NCBI RefSeq assembly: GCF_000315795.1
Contig: NZ_ANHY01000021.1
Location: forward strand, 92,250-156,249
Direction: 5' to 3'
DNA: 64,000 bases
From: Caenispirillum salinarum AK4
GTDB taxonomy: Bacteria; Pseudomonadota; Alphaproteobacteria; Rhodospirillales; Rhodospirillaceae
The translations under genes were made by a program, and so were the position numbers. The notes beneath the pieces were generated by a model, which had not been told where the DNA came from, did no database searches, and saw nothing but the letters and a program-made list of their open reading frames with translations. Shown piece after piece: positions 1 to 8,321 of the stretch (positions are counted from its first letter, which is position 1; each line of letters starts with the position of its first letter).

Positions 1-1
1 C

Positions 2-436
2 GTGCTGGCCGCCGACCTGAGCCCCGGCATGCTGGCCCGCGCCGAGCGCCGCGCACAGCGCCTGGGCCGGCCGGTGGCGTTCCGCGAGACCGACCTGACG
101 GCCACCGGCTTCGCCGACGATACCTTCGACGCCGCCGCCGCCACCTACGTGTTCTGCGTCATTCCTGAAGAAGTGCAGCGCGCCGCCCTGGCCGAGATGA
201 CCCGCATCTGCAAGCCGGGCGCGGAAATCCGCATCCTGGACTACACCCAGAGCAAGAAGCCGCTGGTGAAGGCCTGGAGCCGCGTCATGACGCCGTGGCT
301 GAACTTCGCCTTCTCCGCCCGCTACACCGCCGGCTACGAACGCTACGCCCAGGAGGTCGGGCTGGAGACCATCGACAGCCGCTTCCTCATCGGCGACGTG
401 GTCAAGCTGCTGACCCTGCGGGTGCCCGAGAAGTAA
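2..436 (+). CDS. Class I SAM-dependent methyltransferase, 5'-truncated by window edge
   Basis: This is the C-terminal part of a class I SAM-dependent methyltransferase; the 5' end lies left of the window, so the first codon shown (GTG) is not a reliable start. The segment AADLSPGMLARA near the left end is the acidic-loop region that binds the SAM ribose in UbiE/Methyltransf_11-type enzymes. The later strand TYVFCVIPE and the segment RICKPGAEIRILDY fit the post-motif strands of the same fold. The substrate cannot be deduced; phospholipid or quinone-type acceptors are possible for this family. A strong terminator follows, so it ends its transcription unit. Confidence 0.8.
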   Translation: MLAADLSPGMLARAERRAQRLGRPVAFRETDLTATGFADDTFDAAAATYVFCVIPEEVQRAALAEMTRICKPGAEIRILDYTQSKKPLVKAWSRVMTPWLNFAFSARYTAGYERYAQEVGLETIDSRFLIGDVVKLLTLRVPEK

Positions 437-481
437 CCGACATCGCCGGGCCGAGGCCCGGACCAACGTGCTCGCGAAAGA

Positions 482-514
482 AAGGCCGCGTCCCCCAGGG
501 GCGCGGCCTTTTTC
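482..514 (+). terminator. Rho-independent terminator after the methyltransferase
   Basis: A perfect 9-bp stem (AAGGCCGCG at 482-490, CGCGGCCTT at 502-510) is followed by a T-run (about 509-513). It separates the methyltransferase from the phage-like cassette that begins at 544. Confidence 0.85.
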
Positions 515-543
515 GCGTCCGCATCCCAGTAAAGGACCGAGAC

Positions 544-1713
544 ATGACCCTGCTTCCCCGACACTACCCTGGGCTGGTGCTCGCCGCCCGCCCCGGTCTT
601 GTCCCGCCGCGCCTGGAGGTGGTGCGCAGCTCGCCCGCCACCCGCGTCACCGCCACCGGCCTGGTGGCGGAGGTCGGCAACGACGTCCTGCGCGACGACT
701 TCGACCGCGAGACCGGCGCCTACCGGGGCTGGCTGGTCGAGCCCTTCGCCACCAACCACCTGCCCCACGGCCGCGACATGGGCGCCGGCGCCTGGACGCG
801 CACGGGCCTGACTACGGTGAAGGACCGCGCCGGTGCCGACGGCGTCGCGGGCAGCGGTTGCCGCCTGCGCGCCGATGCCGCCGACGCCACCGTGACCCAG
901 GCCCTGTCCCTGTTTTCCGGCGAGCGCACCTTCAGCGTCGACATCCTGCCGCTGACGGTGACCGGCGCCGTCTCCATCACCGTCGACGGCGGCGCGACCT
1001 GGACCGCCGTGACGAGCCTTCTGCGCGCCGGACGCTTCACCCGCGTGACGCTCACCACCACCGCCGCCGACCCCTCCGTCGGCATCCGCCTGTCGGCGGC
1101 GGGGGATTCGGTGGTGGCCGATTTCGCGCAACTGGAGGACGGCCCACACGCCACCAGCCGCATCGCCACGGGCACCGGCGCCGTATCCCGCGCGCCGGAC
1201 CGGCTGACCGTGCGCGACCTGTCGGACTTCTGGAACGCCGCCGAGGGCGCGCTGATCGTCCACTGCCGCCCGCTGGCCGCCGATCTGCCCGCCGGCGCCG
1301 CCGTGCAGACGCTGGTGGCGGTGGGAGACAGTTCCGCCGCCACCGACGCGCTGCTGGAAGTCAAGCGCGAGCCCGACCAGGGCGACCGCACCGGCTGGGC
1401 CTTCGGCACCTCGGCCGGCTACGGTGCGGGCGGCGGCGCGACCGGCACCTGGAACGCTGCCTGGCACCGCATCGCCCTGGGCTGGACCGCCGGCGAGAGC
1501 GATCCCACGGCGGTGATGAACGGCAGCCTGAGCCGCACCGCCCTGACCGGCGGCGGCACGGTTTCGGCCATCGCGGCGGAGACCGGCGTCGCCCTGGCGC
1601 TCGGCCACCAGCGGCGCGAGAACGCCGGACGGGACTTCTGCGGCCATATCGGGCTGCTGCTTCACTATCCGCGCCGGCTGCCGGACGCCGACCTGATCGA
1701 GGCCACGCAATGA
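544..1713 (+). CDS. Phage spike-fibre-like structural protein with LamG/CBM-like regions
   Basis: The product is 389 aa. The start is the ATG at 544, with an AAAGGA ribosome-binding site about 8 nt upstream; the same frame is open further left but without phage-like content. Around residues 35-60 is a segment with RETGAYRGWLVEP, which resembles the 'D-P-x-T-G-x-x-RGLLIEPxRTN' segment common in phage head-spike and tail proteins. The rest is rich in Thr, Ala and Gly with repeated beta-strand-like stretches, fitting carbohydrate-binding or concanavalin-like folds. It overlaps the next gene by ATGA. Together with the terminase and lysis genes downstream it is read as a virion surface protein. 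The family call is from motif recognition only. Confidence 0.6.
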   Translation: MTLLPRHYPGLVLAARPGLVPPRLEVVRSSPATRVTATGLVAEVGNDVLRDDFDRETGAYRGWLVEPFATNHLPHGRDMGAGAWTRTGLTTVKDRAGADGVAGSGCRLRADAADATVTQALSLFSGERTFSVDILPLTVTGAVSITVDGGATWTAVTSLLRAGRFTRVTLTTTAADPSVGIRLSAAGDSVVADFAQLEDGPHATSRIATGTGAVSRAPDRLTVRDLSDFWNAAEGALIVHCRPLAADLPAGAAVQTLVAVGDSSAATDALLEVKREPDQGDRTGWAFGTSAGYGAGGGATGTWNAAWHRIALGWTAGESDPTAVMNGSLSRTALTGGGTVSAIAAETGVALALGHQRRENAGRDFCGHIGLLLHYPRRLPDADLIEATQ

Positions 1714-2126
1714 GCGCGCCCGCCTCGACCTCCACCACCGCCGCGCCCCGCGACCTGGACGGGCTGAAGGGCGTGCTGGCGGCCCGGCTGCCGGCCCGGG
1801 CGGCGGCGGCGGTGGCCGATTACGAGGCCTTCGCCGGGCAAGCCCCGCCTGACGACGCCAAGGGCTTCGCCGCCCATCATGCGGCCTGCAAGGCGGCGCT
1901 CGCCCACGTCGAGGCGGCGGTCAAGCTGCTGCGCTGGGCGGCGCCGCCCGAGCCCGCCGCCACCGCCCCGGACCCCGAGGCCGACGACCTGGCCCGCCTC
2001 ATCGCCGAGGCCCGCGCCGCCCTGAGCGAGGACAGCGATCCCCATGACCACCCGACCGCCCGCCCCGACCCCTTCGCCGCCGACGACGCGGGAGAGGACG
2101 ACACCGACGAAGAAGACGACGCCTGA
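1710..2126 (+). CDS. Small acidic phage-cassette protein, possible small terminase subunit
   Basis: This 138-aa ORF starts at ATG 1710, overlapping the upstream stop codon (ATGA), and runs 83 nt into the large terminase gene in another frame. The N-terminal two thirds is Ala-rich and probably helical; the C-terminus is very acidic (ends DDTDEEDDA). No motif identifies it. Its size and position directly before the large terminase fit a small terminase subunit, but a helix-turn-helix is not obvious. The role is an inference from gene order. Confidence 0.5.
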   Translation: MSAPASTSTTAAPRDLDGLKGVLAARLPARAAAAVADYEAFAGQAPPDDAKGFAAHHAACKAALAHVEAAVKLLRWAAPPEPAATAPDPEADDLARLIAEARAALSEDSDPHDHPTARPDPFAADDAGEDDTDEEDDA

Positions 2127-3621
2127 CCTGACGGTCGGCGGGCCGCTGGATTTTCCGGAGTTCGCCTGGATCTGGAACCGCGCCACCGGCCTTTCGACGC
2201 CGCGCCACCAGGTCCGCATGGCCCGCTGGCTGGCCGAACGCTGGACGACGAACCAGCGCGAATGCCTTCTCATGGCCTTCCGCAATTCCGGCAAGTCGAC
2301 CGTCGTCGGCCTGTTCTGCGCCTGGCTGCTGTGGCGCTGGCCGGACCTGCGCATCATGGTGCTGGCCGCCGATCATGCGCTGGCGAAGAAGATGGTGCGC
2401 AACGTCAAGCGCATCATCGAACGCCACCCGCTGACCAAGGGACTCAAGCCCAAACGGCGCGACAGCTGGGCGTCCGACCAGTTCACCGTGAACCGCCCCG
2501 GCGAGCTGCGCGATCCGTCGATGCTGGCGCGCGGGATGGGCGGCAACATCACGGGCTCGCGCGCCGACGTCATCGTCTGCGACGACGTGGAGGTGCCCAA
2601 CACCTGCGACACCGCGCCCAAGCGCACCGACCTGCGCGCCCGCCTGGGCGAACTGGACTACGTGCTGGTGCCCGGCGGGATGCAGCTCTACGTCGGCACG
2701 CCGCACACCTTCTACACCATCTACGCCGCCGAGCCGCGCACCGAGGTCGGCGAGGCGCGGCCCTTCCTGGACGGTTTCCACCGCCTGGAAATCCCGCTGC
2801 TGGACGGCGCAGGCGCCAGCGCCTGGCCCGAGCGGTTTCCGCTGGACAAGGTGGCCGGCATCCGTCGGCGCACCGGCCCCAACAAGTTCGCCAGCCAGAT
2901 GATGCTGAAGCCCGTCAACATCGCCGACGGCCGGCTCGACCCCGACCGCCTGCGGCTCTACGACGGCGAGCTTGAGTATCTGGAAGGCAACGGTGTCGCC
3001 ACGCTGACCCTCATGGGCCGCACGCTGGTTTCGGCGTCATGCTTCTGGGACCCCGCCTACGGCGCGCCCGGGCGCGGCGACGGCAGCGTCATCGCCTGCG
3101 TCTTCACCGACGAGGCGGGACAGTACTGGCTCCACCGCATCCAGTGGCTGGAAACCGACACCGCCGCCAAGGAGGACGAGGCGACGCAGCAGTGCGCCGC
3201 CGTCGCCCGCTTCCTGGGCGAGCATCACCTGCCATCGGTGCGCGTGGAGACCAACGGCGTCGGCAAGTTTCTGCCGGGCCTGCTCCGCAAGGCCATCGCC
3301 GACGCCGGCCTGCGGTGTGCGGTGGTGGAGGTTTCTTCGAGCCGCAACAAGGACCTGCGCATCATCGAGGCCTTCGACGCCGTGCTGGCGGCGGGGGCCC
3401 TGTCGGCGCACCGCTCGGTGTGGACGACGCCCTTCGTGGCCGAGATGCGCGAGTGGCTGCCCGGCACCGGCGGGCGCGACGACGGCCTGGACGCCGTCGC
3501 CGGCTGCCTGGCGGCGGAGCCCGTCCGCCTGCCCCGCGTCCCCTCCGCCACCGCCCGCCACCCCGGCGGCTGGCGCCCCGGCGGGGCCGGATGGACGGCG
3601 GAAAGCGAGTTCAGTTTTTGA
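2044..3621 (+). CDS. Phage/GTA-type terminase large subunit
   Basis: The 525-aa product is the DNA-packaging ATPase-nuclease of a tailed phage or gene transfer agent. The N-terminal ATPase has an atypical Walker A at residues 80-86 (RNSGKST), and a Walker B strand ends at D180-D181 (VIVCDD). The C-terminal RNase H-like nuclease shows D336 in FWDPAYG and an acidic site near D483 in DGLDAVAGC, so all key motifs look intact. The ATG at 2044 lies inside the preceding gene; the first 30 residues are Pro/Thr-rich and a later start is possible. The stop overlaps the first of three tandem repeats. No portal or capsid gene follows. Confidence 0.85.
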   Translation: MTTRPPAPTPSPPTTRERTTPTKKTTPDLTVGGPLDFPEFAWIWNRATGLSTPRHQVRMARWLAERWTTNQRECLLMAFRNSGKSTVVGLFCAWLLWRWPDLRIMVLAADHALAKKMVRNVKRIIERHPLTKGLKPKRRDSWASDQFTVNRPGELRDPSMLARGMGGNITGSRADVIVCDDVEVPNTCDTAPKRTDLRARLGELDYVLVPGGMQLYVGTPHTFYTIYAAEPRTEVGEARPFLDGFHRLEIPLLDGAGASAWPERFPLDKVAGIRRRTGPNKFASQMMLKPVNIADGRLDPDRLRLYDGELEYLEGNGVATLTLMGRTLVSASCFWDPAYGAPGRGDGSVIACVFTDEAGQYWLHRIQWLETDTAAKEDEATQQCAAVARFLGEHHLPSVRVETNGVGKFLPGLLRKAIADAGLRCAVVEVSSSRNKDLRIIEAFDAVLAAGALSAHRSVWTTPFVAEMREWLPGTGGRDDGLDAVAGCLAAEPVRLPRVPSATARHPGGWRPGGAGWTAESEFSF

Positions 3622-3968
3622 GCCTTTTGACGCCGAGCCTTCGGCTCGGCTGCGTCCAAGCGCCACGCAGGCTCACGGCCTGACCGGCCGGCGGGCAGTC
3701 GCCCTTGCCGGCACGCGCACCGCGCGCGCCGTTTTTAGAGCTTTTGACGCCGAGCCTCCGGCTCGGCTGCGTTCAAGCGCCACGCAGGCTCACGGCCTGA
3801 CCGGCCGGCGGGCAGTCGCCCTTGCCGGCACGCGCACCGCGCGCGCCGGGTTTTTAGAGCTTTGGACGCCGAGCCTTCGGCTCGGCTGCGTTCAAGCGCC
3901 ACGCAGGCTCACGGCCTGACCGGCCGGCGGGCAGTCGCCCTTGCCGGCACGCGCACCGCGCGCGCCGG
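3614..3968 (+). repeat. Three tandem ~118-bp direct repeats with conserved hairpin
   Basis: Three near-identical units lie at 3614-3730, 3731-3849 and 3850-3968. Each starts with GTTTTT(A)GAGC, then a hairpin with arms GCCGAGCC and GGCTCGGC around a 3-nt loop, then about 70 nt of very GC-rich sequence. The loop is TTC in units 1 and 3 and TCC in unit 2, with unchanged arms. The unit lengths (117 and 119) break any single reading frame, so the array is not coding. It fills the space between the terminase and the next gene. Confidence 0.9.
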
Positions 3969-4007
3969 ATGACCGTGGCGCTTCCACCGAACAATGAGGA
4001 GACCCCC

Positions 4008-4325
4008 ATGGTGATGGACATCATGTGGTGGATCAGCGCCGTCGAGTTGCCGGCGCTGGGCGGGCTGTTCTGGCTCGTCTGGCGCAACCGGCGCGACGCC
4101 GATGCCGCCACCGAGGACAACCGCCGCTGCTTCGAGCGCGGCATCGCCCAGGTGCGCGAAGGCCTGGCCGCCTACAAGCTGGAGGTGGCGCAGTCCTATG
4201 CCTCCCTCGGGCATCTGCGCGACACCGAAAAGCGCCTGACCACCCACCTGGAGCGCATCGAGAAGAAGCTCGACGGCGTGCAGGTCCAGGCCACGGCCGC
4301 GAGCGTGGCGGGAGGCCGCCCATGA
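4008..4325 (+). CDS. Small phage-cassette membrane protein with coiled-coil tail
   Basis: This 105-aa protein has one N-terminal transmembrane segment (about residues 3-24, rich in Trp, Leu and Val). The rest is a charged, probably helical or coiled-coil region. The ATG at 4008 is preceded by GAGGAG with 7-nt spacing, which favours it over the in-frame ATG at 3969 that abuts the repeat array. The stop overlaps the hydrolase start (ATGA), implying translational coupling. Small proteins of this shape sit in phage lysis regions, where they can act as spanin-like or holin-accessory factors, but no family motif is visible. Confidence 0.65.
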   Translation: MVMDIMWWISAVELPALGGLFWLVWRNRRDADAATEDNRRCFERGIAQVREGLAAYKLEVAQSYASLGHLRDTEKRLTTHLERIEKKLDGVQVQATAASVAGGRP

Positions 4326-4882
4326 GCCGCCGCAAGAGCCGCTGGCACAACGCCTGCGTCGCCCTGGCCGCCATGGCCGAGGCCGAAGTCCCCGTCACCG
4401 CGCCCGCTTCGCCGCCGCCGCCTCCGCCCAAGCCGCCGGCCCCGACCGCGCCGGCACCGCCGCCGTCGGACGAGGCCGTGGACATCCTCGCCCGCACCAT
4501 CTGGGGCGAGGCACGTGGCGAGCCGGTGCGCGGCAAGGAGGCCGTCGCCTGCGTCGTGCTAAACCGCGTCGCCCGGTCGCTGGACCGCCCCGGCGGCTAC
4601 TGGTGGGGCGGCAGCGTGGTGGAGGTCTGCCACAAGCCCTGGCAGTTCTCCTGCTGGAACGAAGGCGACCCCAACCGCGCCAAGCTTCTGAAGGTCACGC
4701 CGCGCGATCCCGCTTTCGCCGCGTGCCTGCGCATCGCGCGCCGGGCGCTGGCCGGGCGCCTGCCCGACCCGACGGCCGGCGCCACCCATTACCACGCCCG
4801 CGGCATCCATCCGCCATGGGCGTGGCGGCTGATCCCATGCGCGGAGATCGGCCGGCACCTGTTCTACAACGACGTGGAGTAA
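4322..4882 (+). CDS. SleB/CwlJ-type cell wall hydrolase (phage endolysin role)
   Basis: The 186-aa protein has a Pro-rich linker at about residues 25-50 and then a hydrolase_2 (SleB/CwlJ) domain. It shows the typical opening ARTIWGEARGE with the presumed catalytic Glu, then VACVVLNRV, a PWQFSCWN segment and a C-terminal GATHYHA segment. This family cleaves peptidoglycan. No convincing signal peptide is seen, so export would rely on the downstream holin. It overlaps the previous gene by 4 nt and ends 5 nt before the holin, a compact lysis operon. Confidence 0.88.
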   Translation: MSRRKSRWHNACVALAAMAEAEVPVTAPASPPPPPPKPPAPTAPAPPPSDEAVDILARTIWGEARGEPVRGKEAVACVVLNRVARSLDRPGGYWWGGSVVEVCHKPWQFSCWNEGDPNRAKLLKVTPRDPAFAACLRIARRALAGRLPDPTAGATHYHARGIHPPWAWRLIPCAEIGRHLFYNDVE

Positions 4883-4887
4883 CCGCC

Positions 4888-5397
4888 ATGCTGCCCGCCC
4901 TTCTGGCGCAGATCGGCCTGCCGCTTCTTCTGAAGGCGGTGGGGCTCGGCCTGGACGCCATCGACAACCCGGTCGCCAAGGCCGCCAGCGCCGCAGTCGG
5001 CGATGTGGAAAAAGCCATCAGCGGCCGCCAGATCACGCCCGACCAGATCGCCGCCGCCAATCATCATACCGAGCGCATGATGGAGATCGAAAGCCGCGAG
5101 GTGCAGACCAAGATCCGCGAAATCAACCGCACCTTCCGCGCCGAGATTTCCAGCGGCGACGCCTATGTGCGGCGCTGGCGGCCCACGTTCGGATACGCGG
5201 TGGCGCTGTCGTGGATGGCGACCATGGGGGCCGCCGCCTACACGGTGGTGGCCGAGCCCGAACTGGCGCCGGGGGTCATCTCGGCCCTGGTCAACACCGC
5301 GCCCATCTGGGGCGTGGCGCTGGCCGTGCTGGGGGTCTCCGTCGTCAAGCGCAGCCAGGACAAGCGTCTGGGGGCGCCGGGAGACTCCGGCGCCTGA
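4888..5397 (+). CDS. 3-TM holin of the gene-transfer-agent release type
   Basis: The 169-aa protein has an amphipathic N-terminus (about residues 1-25), a charged central helix (about 45-85), then the segment DAYVRRWRPTFGYAVALSW leading into two or three hydrophobic helices near the C-terminus. This layout matches the 'holin of 3TMs, for gene-transfer release' family. It would open the inner membrane for the hydrolase encoded 5 nt upstream. It is the last recognisable gene of the cassette. Confidence 0.82.
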   Translation: MLPALLAQIGLPLLLKAVGLGLDAIDNPVAKAASAAVGDVEKAISGRQITPDQIAAANHHTERMMEIESREVQTKIREINRTFRAEISSGDAYVRRWRPTFGYAVALSWMATMGAAAYTVVAEPELAPGVISALVNTAPIWGVALAVLGVSVVKRSQDKRLGAPGDSGA

Positions 5398-5513
5398 GTC
5401 CATGGGCGGCGGGTTTCGTGCGCCGGTGGTACGACGGCTGCACACCTGACCGGGCGGCGCGGGAATGGTCTGATGGTCGCTCCCGCACTTCACCGCCGCC
5501 CGGAGGCACGCGC

Positions 5514-5771
5514 ATGAAGACCGCCGTCACCATCCTGTTTCCCACGCTGGCCGGCATCCTCATCGGCATCGCCCTCGCCCAGGCGCCGCTGGCCCAGCAG
5601 AACCCGCTCAAGCCCACCGCCTACGCCACCTCCATCGCGTCGGCCGGGGCCGTCTCCGGCGACGTGAGCGGGGCGTGGCTCTTGTTCAACGACGGCTCGG
5701 TGAAGCTGTGCACCGGACGCCTGGGCACGCCCCCCTCCACCCCCCGCTGCTCGGCCGCTGTCGAACCCTGA
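5514..5771 (+). CDS. Small secreted or membrane-anchored protein, function unknown
   Basis: This 85-aa ORF begins at ATG 5514 with a GGAGG-type site about 8 nt upstream (CGGAGGCACGCGC). Residues 1-25 are a hydrophobic signal or anchor sequence (TILFPTLAGILIGIALA). The remainder has two cysteines and a Trp-containing segment (GAWLLFNDGSVKLC). I recognise no family. It lies 116 nt after the holin on the same strand and may or may not belong to the phage cassette. Confidence 0.55.
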   Translation: MKTAVTILFPTLAGILIGIALAQAPLAQQNPLKPTAYATSIASAGAVSGDVSGAWLLFNDGSVKLCTGRLGTPPSTPRCSAAVEP

Positions 5772-5891
5772 TCCGGCGTCCGCTTTCCCGTCGCATCCTC
5801 CCTCCGGCCGAGGCGCTCCCCCAACGGAACGCAACAGCCGGAGCGGCGTCACGGGGGCGGCGCTGGCGGCACTTCAGGGGGCCGCTGCACC

Positions 5892-5916
5892 GGGGCCGGC
5901 TGAGGCGCCCGGCCCC
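5892..5916. terminator. GC-rich hairpin between convergent genes
   Basis: A perfect 8-bp inverted repeat (GGGGCCGG at 5892-5899, CCGGCCCC at 5909-5916) sits between the convergent genes ending at 5771 and 5922. There is no long T-run on either side, so termination is likely by position only. Confidence 0.5.
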
Positions 5917-5921
5917 TTGTC

Positions 5922-7046
5922 TCAGGTCAAATGCTGGCTGCCGATGTAGTCCTCGGACTGCATTTCCATCAGGCGCGAGACGGTGCGCTGGAACTCGAAC
6001 TTGCCTTCGCCTTCCACGTACAGGTCCTCCGGCGGGGCGGCGGCGGAGGCGACGAGCAGGGTCTTGTGATCGTAGAGCGCGTCGATCAGCGTCACGAAGC
6101 GCCGCGCCTGGTTGCGGTTCTCGGGCCCCAGGCGCGGGATGTTCTCCAGCACCACCGCATCATACAGCGTCGCGATCTGCAGGTAGTCGTGGGTGCCCAG
6201 CGGCTTGTCGCACAGGTCGGTGAAGTCGAACCGCGCCGTCCCGTTGCCCGCCTGCGGCACCGGAATCTCGCGGCCGTGCACCACCACCGTGTCCGGCTTC
6301 GCCGGCTTTCCGTCCAGCAGGCGGTCGAACAGGCGGTCGATCTCGGCGTCGGCCTCGGGCCCCAGCGGCGTGACGAAGACGTTGCCGCCGCGCACCCGGC
6401 CCAGGCGGTAGTCGGTGACCGAGGCCAGTTCCAGCACGTCCAGGTTCCGGCACATCAGGTCGATGAAGGGCAGGAACTTCTCGCGCTGGAGGCCGTCCTT
6501 ATACAGGTCCTGCGGCGGCCGGTTGGACGTGGTGACCACCACCGTGCCGGCGGCCATCATGGTCTGGAACAGGCGCCCGACGATCATGGCATCGGCGATG
6601 TCGTGGATTTCCAGCTCGTCCAGGCACAAGAGCCATGTGCGGTCGGCGATGCCCTTGGCGATGTCGGCCAGGATGTCGTCGCCGCCCTTCTTGGCGGTGC
6701 GCCGCGCGTGGAAATCGGCGTGGACGTCGCGCATGAACTCGTGGAAGTGCAGGCGCTGCTTGCGCGGCACGGGCGCGGTCTGGAAGAACAGGTCCATGAG
6801 CATGGACTTGCCGCGCCCGACCTCTCCGTACAGATAAAGCCCCTGCGGCGGCGTCGGCGCCTCCTGCCGCTTGGCCAGCCCGAACCGCGCCCGCCAGCCG
6901 GTGGGGCCGGTGGCCGGCTCATAGCCGTTAAGCGCGTGGTGCAGGCTCTCCAGCTTTTCGGCAGCCAGTTCCTGGGCGCCGTCGGGCTTCAGCTCGCCGT
7001 CGGAGAGCTTCTTGCGGTACAGGGCGAGGGGGCCGGTCTGGGACAT
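5922..7046 (-). CDS. zapE: ZapE/AFG1-family cell division ATPase
   Basis: This 374-aa AFG1-like P-loop ATPase has the family opening (GPLALYRKKLSDGEL), Walker A GEVGRGKS, Walker B LLCLDELE and a sensor region VVTTSNRPP. ZapE is reported in enterobacteria to act at the constricting Z-ring; the mitochondrial relative AFG1 handles respiratory-chain subunits. I chose the ATG at 7046 (MSQTGPL); a TTG at 7079 in frame would add 11 residues. GGAAGG lies 14 nt upstream of the ATG. It stands alone on the minus strand. Confidence 0.9.
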   Translation of the reverse strand: MSQTGPLALYRKKLSDGELKPDGAQELAAEKLESLHHALNGYEPATGPTGWRARFGLAKRQEAPTPPQGLYLYGEVGRGKSMLMDLFFQTAPVPRKQRLHFHEFMRDVHADFHARRTAKKGGDDILADIAKGIADRTWLLCLDELEIHDIADAMIVGRLFQTMMAAGTVVVTTSNRPPQDLYKDGLQREKFLPFIDLMCRNLDVLELASVTDYRLGRVRGGNVFVTPLGPEADAEIDRLFDRLLDGKPAKPDTVVVHGREIPVPQAGNGTARFDFTDLCDKPLGTHDYLQIATLYDAVVLENIPRLGPENRNQARRFVTLIDALYDHKTLLVASAAAPPEDLYVEGEGKFEFQRTVSRLMEMQSEDYIGSQHLT

Positions 7047-7139
7047 GGACTGCGCGGAAACCTTCCTGTTGAACGCCAAGGGCGGCGGAACGATACCGGG
7101 TTATAATGCAATGCGGAAGGGCGCGTTGCCATTGCCCCC

Positions 7140-8228
7140 TCACCCCGGCATCCGGGTGTCCTCCACCTCCGCCCGCAGCGCATCGCGCACGTACAGGCGG
7201 CGCACCAGCACCAGGATCGCCAGCGTGATGGGCGTGGCGAACAGCAGGCCGATGAAGCCGAACATCAGGCTGAAGGCCGTCGCCGCTGCCACCGTCAGCG
7301 CCGGCGGCAGGCTGACCGCCCAGCGCTCGGCCAGGGGCGTGATCAGGTAGCTTTCCACCTGCTGGATCACGAAATACCCGAATGCCGCGAAGGCTGCCGT
7401 CTGCGGTCCCACCGTCAGCGCCACCAGCACCGCCGGCACCGCCGCCAGCCACGGCCCAAGGATGGGGATGAACTCCAAGAGCCCCGCGATCAGCCCCAGC
7501 GCCCAGGCCATCGGCACCCCCAGAGCATAGAGCAAAGCCGTCGTCAGCACGCCGATGATGAGCATGGAGATGAACTGGCCGATCATCCAGCGCCACAGCG
7601 CCTCGCCGGTGGCCTGGAGCGCGCCGCTGATCTGGGCGTGGCGCTCCCTGGGGAACAGCAGCACCACGCCCTTGCGGTAGACGTCGGGCGTCGCCGCCAG
7701 ATAGAGCGCGATGAACAGCACGATCAGCGCCCCGACCACCGCATCCACCGCCACGGTGGCGACGCTGACAGCCCGCTCGACCATGCTGCCGGACAGCAAC
7801 TCGCCGAACCCCTGTGCCCGCGTGCCGGTGTCCCCGGACCCCGCCGCGCCGGCTCCGGTCGCGGCTTCCATGCTGACGCCGACCTGCCCGAACCACTGGC
7901 GGACCTGGTCGATGCCCTCAGACACCGTTGTGCGCAGGTCCTGCACCTCGCTGATCACCTGCGCTCCGAACAGGGTCCCGACGGCGCCCAGGATGATCGC
8001 CAGCGTCGCCAGAACCAGCGTCAGCGCCCAGCGGTGGCCGAGGCCCGTGCGGGCGCAGAGACCGGCCGTCACGCGGTTGAGGATCACCGCCAGCAGAATG
8101 CCGCCGAACCCCAGGATCAGAAGGGTGGAAACCTTCCACGCCACCCACAGCGCCACCACCGCCATCACGACGATCAGCAGGCGCCGCGAAAAGGCGGCGA
8201 GACTGGCGCGTTCCTCGGCTGCAAGCAT
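7140..8228 (-). CDS. AI-2E family (PerM/UPF0118) membrane transporter
   Basis: The 362-aa polytopic inner-membrane protein has paired N-terminal helices (about residues 14-50), a helix near 65-85, an extra-membrane region with a low-complexity Gly/Ala stretch (about 115-145), then four to five C-terminal helices. The C-terminal pattern GLLEFIPILGPWLAAVPA is the signature of the AI-2E/PerM family. Members export or import varied small molecules, and the substrate here is unknown. The next gene upstream on this strand ends 93 nt away, so they may be cotranscribed. Confidence 0.85.
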   Translation of the reverse strand: MLAAEERASLAAFSRRLLIVVMAVVALWVAWKVSTLLILGFGGILLAVILNRVTAGLCARTGLGHRWALTLVLATLAIILGAVGTLFGAQVISEVQDLRTTVSEGIDQVRQWFGQVGVSMEAATGAGAAGSGDTGTRAQGFGELLSGSMVERAVSVATVAVDAVVGALIVLFIALYLAATPDVYRKGVVLLFPRERHAQISGALQATGEALWRWMIGQFISMLIIGVLTTALLYALGVPMAWALGLIAGLLEFIPILGPWLAAVPAVLVALTVGPQTAAFAAFGYFVIQQVESYLITPLAERWAVSLPPALTVAAATAFSLMFGFIGLLFATPITLAILVLVRRLYVRDALRAEVEDTRMPG

Positions 8229-8321
8229 GACCGCCCCTCGGCCTCCGTGTCGTCCGGGTCAACGGACCAACACGGCGGCCGGGACCGGCGTTCGCCATGG
8301 GCGCGGGAAGAGCAGCCGGCC

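Noticed and set aside
3317..3919. ORF through the terL 3' end and the tandem repeats with a repeated peptide
   Set aside because: Unit lengths of 117 and 119 break the frame, and the peptide repeat merely reflects the DNA repeat.
3614..3968. CRISPR-like array
   Set aside because: The units are ~118 bp, directly abutting and without spacers, and no cas genes are present.
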